Shown one piece after another: positions 41,718-50,566 of a DNA stretch of 64,000 nt. This DNA is from Thalassobellus citreus. Its GTDB lineage: Bacteria; Bacteroidota; Bacteroidia; Flavobacteriales; Flavobacteriaceae. Below the pieces are notes generated by a model that was not told the origin of the DNA, ran no database searches, and was given only the letters and a program-made list of their open reading frames with translations. Every line of letters begins with the position of its first letter. The stretch's first letter is position 1. Made by a program: the position numbers and the translations under genes. The stretch spans positions 186,001-250,000 of the forward strand of contig NZ_JBISCC010000124.1 in assembly GCF_044385915.1 (NCBI RefSeq), in the 5' to 3' direction.

Positions 41718-43118
41718 ATGAGCAAAAAATTTATTACCGACAATTTTCTTTTAGAAAATAAATACGCAGAAGAGTTATATCATAATTATTCTAAAAACCA
41801 ACCAATTATAGATTATCATAATCATTTATCACCACAATTAATTGCAGAAGATAAAGTATTTGATAACGTTACCAATGTTTGGATAGACGGAGATCATTAC
41901 AAATGGCGTGCTATGCGTACATTAGGTGTTAATGAGAAATTTATAACAGGTACTGGATCTGATAAAGACAAGTTTTTGAATTGGGGAAAAACAGTGCCTT
42001 ATACAATGCGTAACCCTTTATACCATTGGACGCATTTAGAGTTAGCTCGTTATTTTGATGTATATGATTTGTTAAATGAGCAATCTGCTGATAAAATTTA
42101 CGAAGAAGTATCAGCTAAGGTTAATACAAAAGAATATAGCACACAAAATTTACTGCGTAAGGTTAATGCAGAATATGTTTGTACTACTGAAGATCCAATT
42201 GATACTTTAGAGTATCATCAACAAATAAGAAAAAATAATTTAGATATTAAAGTTGGTACATCTTTTAGACCAGATAAAGCAATATTAATTTCTAATGATG
42301 GTTATAACGATTATGTAGACTCTTTAGCAGGCGTTGTAGGAACATCTATTAATACTTATGATGACTTATGTGATGCTTTAAAAAGTAGAATTGACTTTTT
42401 TGATAAAAATGGATGTTCTGTTTGCGATCATGGTTTAGATCAAATTTATTTTGAGGCCTTCACCGAAACTGAAGTGAAATCAATCTTCAAAAAGAAAAGA
42501 GAGAATCAAGATATTACACCTGAAGAAGCATTAAAATTCCAAAGTGCTATTTTATTATTTTTAGCTGAAACATATCATGAGTTTGGTTGGGTTCAACAAT
42601 ATCATTTAGGAGCTCTTAGAAATAATAACAAAAGAATGTTAGATGTTTTAGGTCCTGATACTGGATGGGATTCTATTGGCGATTATCCGCAAGCACAAAA
42701 ATTATCTGCATTTTTAAATGCTTTAGATAGTAAAGATAAATTAACTAAAACTATTATTTATAACTTAAATCCTGCCGACAATGAAGTTATGGCTACCATG
42801 ATTGGTAATTTTAATGATGGAAGTGTTAGAGGTAAAGTACAGTTTGGATCTGGATGGTGGTTCTTAGATCAAAAAGATGGTATGACCAAACAATTAAATG
42901 CGCTATCAAATATGGGCCTTATTAGTTGTTTTATTGGGATGCTAACAGATTCAAGAAGTTTCTTGTCTTTTCCAAGACATGAATATTTCAGACGTATTCT
43001 TTGTAATCTTTTAGGAGACGAAATTAAAAGAGGCGAATTACCAAACGATATGGAATGGATTGGTAAAATGGTTTCTGATATTAGTTATAATAACGCAAAA
43101 GATTATTTTAAAATTTAA
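41718..43118 (+). CDS. uxaC: Uronate isomerase UxaC
   Basis: Cytosolic amidohydrolase-fold isomerase converting D-galacturonate to D-tagaturonate (and glucuronate to fructuronate), first step of hexuronate catabolism. The metal-site histidines His34 and His36 lie in IIDYHNHLSPQ, and further family segments are GDHYKWRAMRTLGV, MRNPLYHWTHLELARYF, VGTSFRPDKA and FGSGWWFLDQKDGM. The 466-residue length is normal. First gene of uxaC-exuT-uxaB-uxaA, all in the same direction with gaps of 75, 93 and 26 bases. Confidence 0.97.
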   Translation: MSKKFITDNFLLENKYAEELYHNYSKNQPIIDYHNHLSPQLIAEDKVFDNVTNVWIDGDHYKWRAMRTLGVNEKFITGTGSDKDKFLNWGKTVPYTMRNPLYHWTHLELARYFDVYDLLNEQSADKIYEEVSAKVNTKEYSTQNLLRKVNAEYVCTTEDPIDTLEYHQQIRKNNLDIKVGTSFRPDKAILISNDGYNDYVDSLAGVVGTSINTYDDLCDALKSRIDFFDKNGCSVCDHGLDQIYFEAFTETEVKSIFKKKRENQDITPEEALKFQSAILLFLAETYHEFGWVQQYHLGALRNNNKRMLDVLGPDTGWDSIGDYPQAQKLSAFLNALDSKDKLTKTIIYNLNPADNEVMATMIGNFNDGSVRGKVQFGSGWWFLDQKDGMTKQLNALSNMGLISCFIGMLTDSRSFLSFPRHEYFRRILCNLLGDEIKRGELPNDMEWIGKMVSDISYNNAKDYFKI

Positions 43119-43193
43119 ACAAGAGTATTACCAACTTAAATTTTATATACACAAAGTATAAGTGTATATTTAACACGAATAAACTAGAAAATT

Positions 43194-44492
43194 ATGAATG
43201 AAACTAAAAAGATAGGAAACTATCGGTACAGGATTTTAGCACTCTTAATGTTTGCTACAACCATTAACTACTTCGATAGAAGTATTATTGGAGTAATGGC
43301 GCCAACTTTAGAAAAAATGTTTGGTTGGACTAATAATGATTATGCAAATATCATGATATCATTTAAAGTAGCCTATGCATTAGGTATGCTTTCAATGGGT
43401 GGTTTAATTGACCGTTTAGGTACAAAAAAAGGATATACTTTATCAATTGCTATATGGAGTATTTTTGGAATGTTACATGCAGTAGTACGCCCAGGATTTA
43501 GTGTTATTGGTTTTGCTGCAGCCAGATTTGGTTTAGGTTTTGGTGAGTCTGGAAACTTTCCAGCAGCCATAAAAACTACAGCAGAGTGGTTTCCTAAAAA
43601 AGACAGAGCTTTTGCTACGGGGTTATTTAATGCCGCAACTAGTGTTGGTGCCATAGCAGCACCTTTTGTAATTGGTTGGATTGTGCATAAAGATGGAACA
43701 AACTGGCAAATACCATTTTTAATAACAGGTGCACTTAGTGCTATTTGGGTATTTCTATGGTTACGTACTTACAAAAAACCAGAAGTACACCCTAAATTAT
43801 CAAAAGAAGAATTAGCATATATTCAAAGTGATTCTGAAGCTGAAAACGAAGAAAAATTACCATGGAAAAGTGTTCTTGACAAACGTCAAACTTGGGCTTT
43901 TGCTTTAGCTAAAGTTACAGATGCTGTTTGGTGGTTCTACCTTTTCTGGGGAGCAAAATTCTTAGCTGATACTTTTGGTGTTGATATTCATAATATTGCA
44001 TTACCATTCTTTGTTATTTACATTTTAGCAGATGGTGGTAGTATTCTAGGAGGTTACCTTTCTGGTGCTTTCATTAAAAAAGGATGGGCTATAAATAAAG
44101 CTAGAAAAGTAACATTATTAATATGTGCTTTAATTATTTTACCAGTATGTTTTGTAGCTGTTACAGAAAGTAAATGGGTAGCCATTATACTTATAGGTGT
44201 TGCAGCAGCTGGTCATCAAGCTTGGTCTGCTAATATATTCACACTAGTATCTGATGTATTTCCTAAAAAAGCAACAGCTTCTGTTGTTGGTATTGGTGGA
44301 ATGGTTGGTGCAGTTGCAGGTATTCTTGCAGATAAAGCATTAGGTTCTGTACTTGATACAGCTGGTAATTCAGGGTATTTCTGGGCATTCATGATTGCTG
44401 GTTCATGTTACCTTATTATACTTGGATTGGTACATTTATTAATGCCAAAAATGACACCTTTAGATGAAAATCTAAAACCTATTAAAGAGTAG
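43194..44492 (+). CDS. exuT: Hexuronate transporter of the MFS (ExuT-like)
   Basis: Inner-membrane anion:cation symporter family protein of 432 residues with twelve predicted helices. It begins with the family segment LLMFATTINYFDRSIIGVMAP and has GGLIDRLGTKKGY between helices 2 and 3, GLGFGESGNFPAAIKTTAEWFP, and KAWSANIFTLVSDVFPKKA in the second half (here HQAWSANIF). The substrate galacturonate is inferred from its position between uxaC and uxaB. A perfect 15-bp inverted repeat lies between it and uxaB. Confidence 0.93.
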   Translation: MNETKKIGNYRYRILALLMFATTINYFDRSIIGVMAPTLEKMFGWTNNDYANIMISFKVAYALGMLSMGGLIDRLGTKKGYTLSIAIWSIFGMLHAVVRPGFSVIGFAAARFGLGFGESGNFPAAIKTTAEWFPKKDRAFATGLFNAATSVGAIAAPFVIGWIVHKDGTNWQIPFLITGALSAIWVFLWLRTYKKPEVHPKLSKEELAYIQSDSEAENEEKLPWKSVLDKRQTWAFALAKVTDAVWWFYLFWGAKFLADTFGVDIHNIALPFFVIYILADGGSILGGYLSGAFIKKGWAINKARKVTLLICALIILPVCFVAVTESKWVAIILIGVAAAGHQAWSANIFTLVSDVFPKKATASVVGIGGMVGAVAGILADKALGSVLDTAGNSGYFWAFMIAGSCYLIILGLVHLLMPKMTPLDENLKPIKE

Positions 44493-44523
44493 TAATTAAG
44501 AGTCTTTAAAATAAAAATTAAAA

Positions 44524-44570
44524 AAAGAATTAAATTAATCTTAAATATTACAAGGTTAATTTAATTCTTT
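44524..44570 (+). other. 15-bp perfect inverted repeat inside the uxa operon
   Basis: AAAGAATTAAATTAA (44524-44538) and TTAATTTAATTCTTT (44556-44570) are perfect inverted repeats around a 17-base loop. All pairs but one are A-T. Lying between exuT and uxaB, it could stabilise the upstream message or attenuate the downstream genes; it lacks a terminal T-run longer than three. Confidence 0.5.
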
Positions 44571-44585
44571 AACTATTACATAAAA

Positions 44586-46031
44586 ATGAAAAAACTAAAT
44601 AGAGTAAATGTTGGATTAGAAGAAAAGCTTCCAATCAAAATAGTGCAATTTGGGGAAGGTAATTTCTTAAGAGCCTTTATAGGTTATGCGTTTCAAGAAT
44701 TAAATAAAGCAGCAGATTTTAATGCGGGAATAGCTGTTGTACAACCAATTGATAGAGGTTTAGTGAAAATGCTAAACGATCAAGATGGATTGTATACACT
44801 TTTTATGAAAGGTGTTAAAAAAGGGGAAGAAATTCAAAATATTGAATTAATTTCTAATATAGTTAAGGGCGTAGATCCTTATGCTAATTTTAATGATTAT
44901 TTAAGTTTAGCAAAAGAAGAATCTTTAGAGTTTATAATCTCTAATACTACTGAAGCAGGAATTGCTTATGTAAGTTCAGATACTCCAGAAATGCAACCAC
45001 CAAGTTCATTTCCAGCTAAATTAACAGTGCTTTTAAATGAAAGATTTAAGCATTTTAATGGTGATGCTTCTAAAGGTTTAACTATCATTCCTTGTGAGTT
45101 AATTAATCATAATTCTGAAACTTTAAAAGAAATTATTTTAAAGTATGCTGCAGATTGGAATTTAGGCGAAGACTTTAAAACTTGGTTGTTAGAGAGCAAT
45201 GCTTTCCATAGTACATTGGTAGATAGAATTGTTCCAGGATATCCAAAAGATGAAATTGAAGCTTATAATGCACAATTAGATTATTCAGATAATTTAATAG
45301 TAGCTGCCGAAGCTTTCTTATTATGGGTTATTGAAGGAGGCGATGAATTAAAAGCAAAATTACCATTTAATAAAACAAGTTTAGATGTTAAGATTGTAGA
45401 TGATATGCAACCTTATAGAACTAGAAAAGTGCGTATCTTAAATGGTGCACATACAGCAATGGTACCTTTTTCTATTCTTTATGGAAATAAAACTGTAAAA
45501 CAATCTGTAGATAATGAATTTACAGGAGAGTTTATTAATAAAGCAGTTTTCAGCGAAATCATTGATACCCTAGATATGGATAGAGATGAATTAAACAGTT
45601 TTGCTGATGAGATTTTTGATCGTTTTAGAAATCCATTTATTATTCATAACTTATCGAGTATCGCTTTAAATACAGTTTCTAAATTTAAAGTTAGAGTATT
45701 ACCAAGTTTATTAGGTTATGTAGATGTTAATGGTAAAATACCAACAAACTTAACATTCGCTTTAGCTTCTTTAATTCGTTTTTATAAAGGAACTTGGAAT
45801 GGTGAAACTTTACCTGTTCAAGATAGCGAAGAAATTGTAGCTAACTTTGCTAAAATATGGGAGTCTAACGATTATGCTGAAATTGCGAGTAAGGTATTAA
45901 GTACTGAAGCGTATTGGGGTGAAGATTTAACCAAAGTTGAGAATTTAACAAATGCTATTGCCTTAGCTCTAGAAGAGATTGATGCTAATGGTATTGAAGA
46001 AGGTTTTGCTAATTATAGCAAAAAATACTAA
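44586..46031 (+). CDS. uxaB: Tagaturonate reductase UxaB
   Basis: NADH-dependent altronate oxidoreductase reducing D-tagaturonate to D-altronate in the cytosol. The N-terminal dinucleotide-binding segment KIVQFGEGNFLRAFIGYAFQ (residues 18-37) and the catalytic ILNGAHTAMVPF (about 281-292) identify the long-chain mannitol-dehydrogenase superfamily; PCELINHNSETLKEIIL is another conserved segment. At 481 residues it has the normal length. Third gene of the uxa operon. Confidence 0.96.
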   Translation: MKKLNRVNVGLEEKLPIKIVQFGEGNFLRAFIGYAFQELNKAADFNAGIAVVQPIDRGLVKMLNDQDGLYTLFMKGVKKGEEIQNIELISNIVKGVDPYANFNDYLSLAKEESLEFIISNTTEAGIAYVSSDTPEMQPPSSFPAKLTVLLNERFKHFNGDASKGLTIIPCELINHNSETLKEIILKYAADWNLGEDFKTWLLESNAFHSTLVDRIVPGYPKDEIEAYNAQLDYSDNLIVAAEAFLLWVIEGGDELKAKLPFNKTSLDVKIVDDMQPYRTRKVRILNGAHTAMVPFSILYGNKTVKQSVDNEFTGEFINKAVFSEIIDTLDMDRDELNSFADEIFDRFRNPFIIHNLSSIALNTVSKFKVRVLPSLLGYVDVNGKIPTNLTFALASLIRFYKGTWNGETLPVQDSEEIVANFAKIWESNDYAEIASKVLSTEAYWGEDLTKVENLTNAIALALEEIDANGIEEGFANYSKKY

Positions 46032-46057
46032 GTTTTAGAAAATAACAAATTATTACA

Positions 46058-47668
46058 ATGCAGAAAAAGATCATTAAAGTAAATTCTCCAGACAACGTTG
46101 CCGTTGCTTTGGTAAATTTAAATGCAGGCGATATTGTTTCTTTTGAAGGAGAAGATATTAAGATACTTTCTTATACAAAATCAAAACATAAAATAGCTTT
46201 ACAAAAGTTTGAATCTGGAGATAGAATTATCATGTACAGTGTGCTTGTAGGTACAGCTAATGGAGTTATTGAAAAAGGAGATGTATTAACTACTGAAAAC
46301 GTGAAACATCAAAGTGAAAAGGTTTTTGGTAAAACAGAATCATTTACTTGGGAAGCTCCTAATGTTGAGAAGTGGAAAGGAAGAACCTTTAATGGTTATC
46401 ACAGAGAAGATGGACAAGTAGGAACAGAAAATGTATGGTTGTTTTTTCCTTTGGTTTTTTGTGAAAACAGAAATATTGAAATTTTAAAAGATATTTTTGA
46501 AAAAGAGCTTTTAAAAGAAAAAGAAACATCACAACAATTATTACTTCGTTCATTAATAAGTGGAGATTCAAAAGAAGCTATTGTTGAGAAAGAATCAGAC
46601 AAAGTATTTAATAATATTGATGTAAAGTTTATTACACATCCAGGTGGTTGTGGAGCTATCAGGCAAGATGCTGAAAGTTTAGCAAAATTATTGGCTGGAT
46701 ATGTGCATAATCCAAATGTTGCTGGAGTAACAGTATTGAGTTTAGGTTGTCAAAACCTTCAGATAAGCGTTTTTCAAGATGCTCTTAATGCTATTAATCC
46801 AAACTTGAAAAAGCCAGTTCTTATTTATGAACAACAACAAATGGGAACAGTTGATGAAATGTTAACTGTGGTTGTAAAAGAATCTTTTGAAGCTATTAAA
46901 GAAGCTAATAAAGCAGAGCGTAAACCTGCACCATTATCTAAACTTAAAGTAGGTTTAGAATGTGGTGGATCTGATGGCTTTTCTGGTATTTCTGCCAACC
47001 CAACTTTAGGAGCGGTTTCAGATTTATTAGTAGGCTTAGGAGGTACAGCTGTTTTAGCTGAGTTCCCTGAATTATGTGGTGTTGAGCAAGAATTAGTAAA
47101 TAGATGTGTAGATGATGCTGATGGTGAAAAGTTTTTAGAGTTAATGAAAGCTTATGAGAAATCTGTTGTAGATGCTGGTTCTGGGTTTGATATGAACCCT
47201 TCTCCAGGTAACATTAAAGACGGTTTAATTACTGATGCTATGAAATCTGCCGGTGCAGCTAAAAAAGGAGGTACTTCTCCAGTTGAAGCTGTTTTAGATT
47301 ATGGTGAGTATATTACTAAACCAGGTTTAAATTTACTATGTACACCAGGTAATGATGTAGAGAGTACAACTGGTTTGGTTGGTTCTGGAGCAAACGTTGT
47401 TTTATTTACAACAGGTTTAGGAACACCAACAGGAAATCCAATTGCACCAATTATTAAAGTATCTTCAAACACAGAAATGGCGATTAAAATGTCAGATATA
47501 ATTGATATTGAAACAGGAGCTGTTATCCGAGGAGAGAAAACCATTGATGAAATGGCTGAAGATATGTTAGAATTTATAATTAAAGTTGCTAGTGGTGATA
47601 TTCAAACCAAAGCAAAACTATTAAATCAAAATGATTTTATTCCTTGGAGACGAGGCGTATCATTATAA
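46058..47668 (+). CDS. uxaA: Altronate dehydratase UxaA
   Basis: Iron-dependent dehydratase converting D-altronate to 2-keto-3-deoxy-D-gluconate. The N-terminal SAF-like domain (about 8-92) is followed by GYHREDGQVGTENVWLFFPL, THPGGCGAIRQDAE, LGCQNLQ, GLECGGSDGFSGISANPTLG and LLCTPGNDVESTTGLVGSGA, all characteristic of the full-length UxaA family; conserved cysteines in GGCGA, LGCQN and LECGGS fit metal binding. 536 residues, complete. Last gene of the operon, 26 bases after uxaB, followed by a terminator. Confidence 0.96.
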   Translation: MQKKIIKVNSPDNVAVALVNLNAGDIVSFEGEDIKILSYTKSKHKIALQKFESGDRIIMYSVLVGTANGVIEKGDVLTTENVKHQSEKVFGKTESFTWEAPNVEKWKGRTFNGYHREDGQVGTENVWLFFPLVFCENRNIEILKDIFEKELLKEKETSQQLLLRSLISGDSKEAIVEKESDKVFNNIDVKFITHPGGCGAIRQDAESLAKLLAGYVHNPNVAGVTVLSLGCQNLQISVFQDALNAINPNLKKPVLIYEQQQMGTVDEMLTVVVKESFEAIKEANKAERKPAPLSKLKVGLECGGSDGFSGISANPTLGAVSDLLVGLGGTAVLAEFPELCGVEQELVNRCVDDADGEKFLELMKAYEKSVVDAGSGFDMNPSPGNIKDGLITDAMKSAGAAKKGGTSPVEAVLDYGEYITKPGLNLLCTPGNDVESTTGLVGSGANVVLFTTGLGTPTGNPIAPIIKVSSNTEMAIKMSDIIDIETGAVIRGEKTIDEMAEDMLEFIIKVASGDIQTKAKLLNQNDFIPWRRGVSL

Positions 47669-47692
47669 TGATATTTATTTAAAATGATTTGA

Positions 47693-47720
47693 AAAACCAA
47701 GCCTTAGTGCTTGGTTTTTT
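47693..47720 (+). terminator. Terminator of the uxa operon
   Basis: AAAACCAAGC and GCTTGGTTTT pair perfectly around CTTAGT and run into seven or more Ts, 25 bases after the uxaA stop. Confidence 0.85.
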
Positions 47721-47760
47721 TATGAAGTATTTTTAATATATTTTTTGTTTGAAAGAGATT

Positions 47761-47820
47761 TATATTTGTATAGTGAAGATGTGTACGTTGTAATAACAAG
47801 GGTTTTTGAAATTAGTTTTG
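47761..47820 (+). promoter_or_regulatory. Two candidate -7 boxes upstream of the PL10 gene
   Basis: TATATTTG (47761-47768) and TAGTTTTG (47813-47820) both match TAnnTTTG. The second would give a leader of about 75 bases that contains AATCGATT (47865-47872), but its flanks do not extend the palindrome. Which box is used is unresolved. Confidence 0.35.
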
Positions 47821-47900
47821 TATTATATTTAGTCGATGATGAATCACCACATTAGTAAAGAGAGAATCGATTATATTTTAAACTAAATGATATAAAAGTT

Positions 47901-49514
47901 ATGATGAATACACTTAAATGTTTAATAATATTTGTTAGTCTAGTTTTTTTAGCTGGTTGTAGTAGTGATAACCCTAGTGAAGAAACTTCTAATAAAATTC
48001 TAATTAAATCCATTATAATTAATGGAAGTGATATTGATGATGGTAAGGCAAAACAATTATCACTTGTAATATTACCAAACAATGCATCAAATAAAGCTGT
48101 TACTTGGAGTGTTTCAGATGAAACTATAGCTACAATTTCATCAACAGGTATTTTATCACCCATTGATAATGGAAATATAACAGTTACAGTAATAGCCAGT
48201 GACGACTCTTCAACTACGGTTGAAAGAGCTTTTAAAATTTCAGGTGTAACTGGGCCACCTGTTTTAGTAAACAATATAACGATTACTGGAAGTGATATTA
48301 CTGATGGTAGTGAACAACAATTAATGGTTGAAGTCTTACCTACTGAAGCAACAAACAAAGCTGTTACTTGGATCGTATCCGATCCTCTTGTTGCTGAAAT
48401 ATCAAGTACAGGATTACTAACTCCAAAAGATAATGGGTTGGTTACAGTTACTGCAACCGCTGTCGATGGAAGTGGAATAAGTGGTCAAAAATTAATAAAT
48501 ATTTCAGGTATAACACCTGTATATGCTACCATTTTAAAAGCTGAAAATATGTTGCTATGGCAACGTAGTAATGGAGGCTGGCCAAAAGAACCTTATAATG
48601 ATTTTTCAGGTTATGAGAGAGAACAAACTTCTATTGAAATTTCAACTGCTAATAATACTAAAGACTATACAGATACAACAATTGATAATAATCATACTGT
48701 TGGTGAACTGAAGTTTTTATTAAGCGCTTATAATTCTACAAATAATCCTAACTATTTGGATGCTGCAATTAGAGCTATTGATTACCTTTTTGAAGCACAA
48801 TATGATAATGGCGGTTGGCCTCAATATTATCCTTTAAAAACAAACTATAGTCGTCATATAACTTATAATGACAATGCTATGGGTAATGTTATGAATTTAA
48901 TGAAGGACATTATTAATGGAGATAGTAATACAGATGTACTTGATGCATCTTATGTTGCTAAAGCTCAAACAGCGTTTGATAAAGGAATTCAAGTTATTTT
49001 AGACACTCAAGTTAAAATTAATGGTGTAAAAACAGCTTGGTGTGCACAACACGATGCTGTTACTTTAGCTCCAGTAAAAGCAAGGTCTTATGAATTGGCT
49101 TCTAATAGCGGATCTGAATCTGTAGGTGTGACTAGATTATTAATGGCTATAGAAAGCCCTTCTGCAGAAGTTATTGATGCTGTTAATAGTGCTATAGCTT
49201 GGTTTGAGTCTGTTAAGATCGTTGGTTATGCGTTACAAGATACTGGTAGTGATAAGGTTTTAGTAGAATCGACAGGTAATGTAATGTGGGGAAGGTTTTA
49301 TACTTTAGATGATTATACGGGTAATGAATATGAATCATTGTTTAATACCTTTGAGCCAAATGAACCATTTTTTTGTAGTAGGGAGGGTGGCCCAAGAAAA
49401 ACGATTGCCGAAATATCACATGAAAGAAGAAATGGGTATTCTTGGTATGGTAATTGGCCTAAAAATTTAATTAGTTCAGAGTATACTTCTTGGAAAACCA
49501 AACACGGTATTTAA
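47901..49514 (+). CDS. PL10 pectate lyase lipoprotein with two Ig-like domains
   Basis: Cleaves de-esterified homogalacturonan by beta-elimination. Signal peptide with lipobox LAGC (near residue 23) followed by SSDNPSEE. Two bacterial Ig-like (Big2) domains of about 85 residues share INGSDIDDG/ITGSDITDG, NKAVTW and SSTGxLxPxDNG. The PL10 alpha/alpha-toroid catalytic domain starts near residue 210 with MLLWQRSNGGWPKEPYNDFS and includes DNNHTVGELKFLL, AQYDNGGWPQYYPLKTNYSR and HITYNDNAMGNVMNLM. 537 residues. An adjacent ATG at 47904 is an equally good start. It is single, ending at a bidirectional terminator. Confidence 0.94.
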   Translation: MMNTLKCLIIFVSLVFLAGCSSDNPSEETSNKILIKSIIINGSDIDDGKAKQLSLVILPNNASNKAVTWSVSDETIATISSTGILSPIDNGNITVTVIASDDSSTTVERAFKISGVTGPPVLVNNITITGSDITDGSEQQLMVEVLPTEATNKAVTWIVSDPLVAEISSTGLLTPKDNGLVTVTATAVDGSGISGQKLINISGITPVYATILKAENMLLWQRSNGGWPKEPYNDFSGYEREQTSIEISTANNTKDYTDTTIDNNHTVGELKFLLSAYNSTNNPNYLDAAIRAIDYLFEAQYDNGGWPQYYPLKTNYSRHITYNDNAMGNVMNLMKDIINGDSNTDVLDASYVAKAQTAFDKGIQVILDTQVKINGVKTAWCAQHDAVTLAPVKARSYELASNSGSESVGVTRLLMAIESPSAEVIDAVNSAIAWFESVKIVGYALQDTGSDKVLVESTGNVMWGRFYTLDDYTGNEYESLFNTFEPNEPFFCSREGGPRKTIAEISHERRNGYSWYGNWPKNLISSEYTSWKTKHGI

Positions 49515-49554
49515 TAATAACTCTAAGAAAATTTCTTAAAAATTTTACTTGATT

Positions 49555-49593
49555 AAAAAAGGCTCCAAGAATTTAATTCTTGGAGCCTTTTTT
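49555..49593. terminator. Bidirectional terminator between the two facing loci
   Basis: AAAAAAGGCTCCAAGAATT (49555-49573) and AATTCTTGGAGCCTTTTTT (49575-49593) pair perfectly over 19 positions around a single T (the innermost pairs must open to form a loop). With A-run and T-run on either side it serves both PL10 (plus) and the esterase gene (minus), whose stop codon is six bases away. Confidence 0.9.
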
Positions 49594-49598
49594 AAGTT

Positions 49599-50564
49599 TT
49601 ATTTAAACACTGTATTCAAAAAACTAACAGTGTGATTTAGTGTTGTTTCAAACCAAGGATGCATGAGCCAGAAAGAATGTGGACTTTCTGCAATGGTATG
49701 AGTTTCATTATAAATATTGTGTTTATTTAGAATAGTCAGCATATCATCACGTCCCGCATGAAAACGTGCTTGTGCGCTATTAATAAAAAGCGTAGGAGGG
49801 GTGTTTTTATTTACATATTCTAATGGAGATGCTTCCTTCCAATTTTTAAAATTTTCTTCTTTTTCACCATTAAGCCAAATTCCAGCCATAGATTGTTTAC
49901 CAGGTTTTGATTCTGCAGCAGCTTCAGGATGAATAAAAGATACAATGCCATCTATATTCACTATAGCTTGAACTTCATCAGTAATTGATGCATCATAGCC
50001 ATAAACAGATGAATTTGGTGTAACTCCAATCAATGTTGCTAATTGTGCGCCTGCTGAAGCTCCTAATATGGCTATTTTATCGGGGTTTATCTTATATTTT
50101 CTAGCATGTTTTCGCATCCATCTCATGGCATCTTTTAAATCGATAACGCCTGCTGGATACACAGCTTCAAAACCAAGTCTATATGAGACTGAGATAGCTA
50201 CAAAACCATTATCAGCTAAATATTGAGCCATGATACGCTCATTTTCTTTACTGCCAACGAGCCAACCACCTCCATGAATTAATAAAACTGCTGGATATCT
50301 TTTTGAGTTTTTGTTTTTAGGTATATAAACATCTAGCCTTAACTTAGTACCATCTACTTTTTTATAAACAACATCTTCTTTGTAACAAATAGCTTTTGAA
50401 ACCAAAGGTTCAATAGGGGAAATAAAAGGGTAATTTTTTTTTAATTTCTCATAGGTGTTTTCAATAGTATATGGTTTGTAATCTTCTTTTTTTACTTGTG
50501 AAAAAGTATTGCTAGTAATAGCAAACAATACGGTTAAGTATACTATGTTTTTTAAGACTTTCAT
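49599..50564 (-). CDS. Alpha/beta-hydrolase esterase of the carbohydrate-esterase type
   Basis: A secreted 321-residue serine esterase: signal peptide MKVLKNIVYLTVLFAITSNTFS, oxyanion-hole motif LLIHGGGWLVGSKEN (about 93-107), nucleophile Ser170 in ILGASAGAQLATLIG, an Asp candidate in HAGRDDML (about 273) and His in AESPHSFWLMHPW (about 299). This is the BD-FAE/esterase-lipase family. As last gene of a pectin operon, just three bases after GH28, it may remove acetyl or methyl esters from galacturonides; this substrate is inferred from context only. Confidence 0.85.
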   Translation of the reverse strand: MKVLKNIVYLTVLFAITSNTFSQVKKEDYKPYTIENTYEKLKKNYPFISPIEPLVSKAICYKEDVVYKKVDGTKLRLDVYIPKNKNSKRYPAVLLIHGGGWLVGSKENERIMAQYLADNGFVAISVSYRLGFEAVYPAGVIDLKDAMRWMRKHARKYKINPDKIAILGASAGAQLATLIGVTPNSSVYGYDASITDEVQAIVNIDGIVSFIHPEAAAESKPGKQSMAGIWLNGEKEENFKNWKEASPLEYVNKNTPPTLFINSAQARFHAGRDDMLTILNKHNIYNETHTIAESPHSFWLMHPWFETTLNHTVSFLNTVFK

Positions 50565-50566
50565 TA

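Noticed and set aside
47862..47875. AATCGATT in the leader of the PL10 gene as a fifth operator
   Set aside because: The core matches, but the flanks GAG/ATA do not extend the palindrome and it is about 45 bases downstream of the nearest -7 box instead of abutting it. A chance match is likely in AT-rich DNA.
47852..48358. A 168-codon open frame on the minus strand
   Set aside because: It overlaps the PL10 Ig-like domains antisense, has low-complexity hydrophobic content mirrored from Thr/Ile/Val codons, and no promoter. It is a shadow of the real gene.
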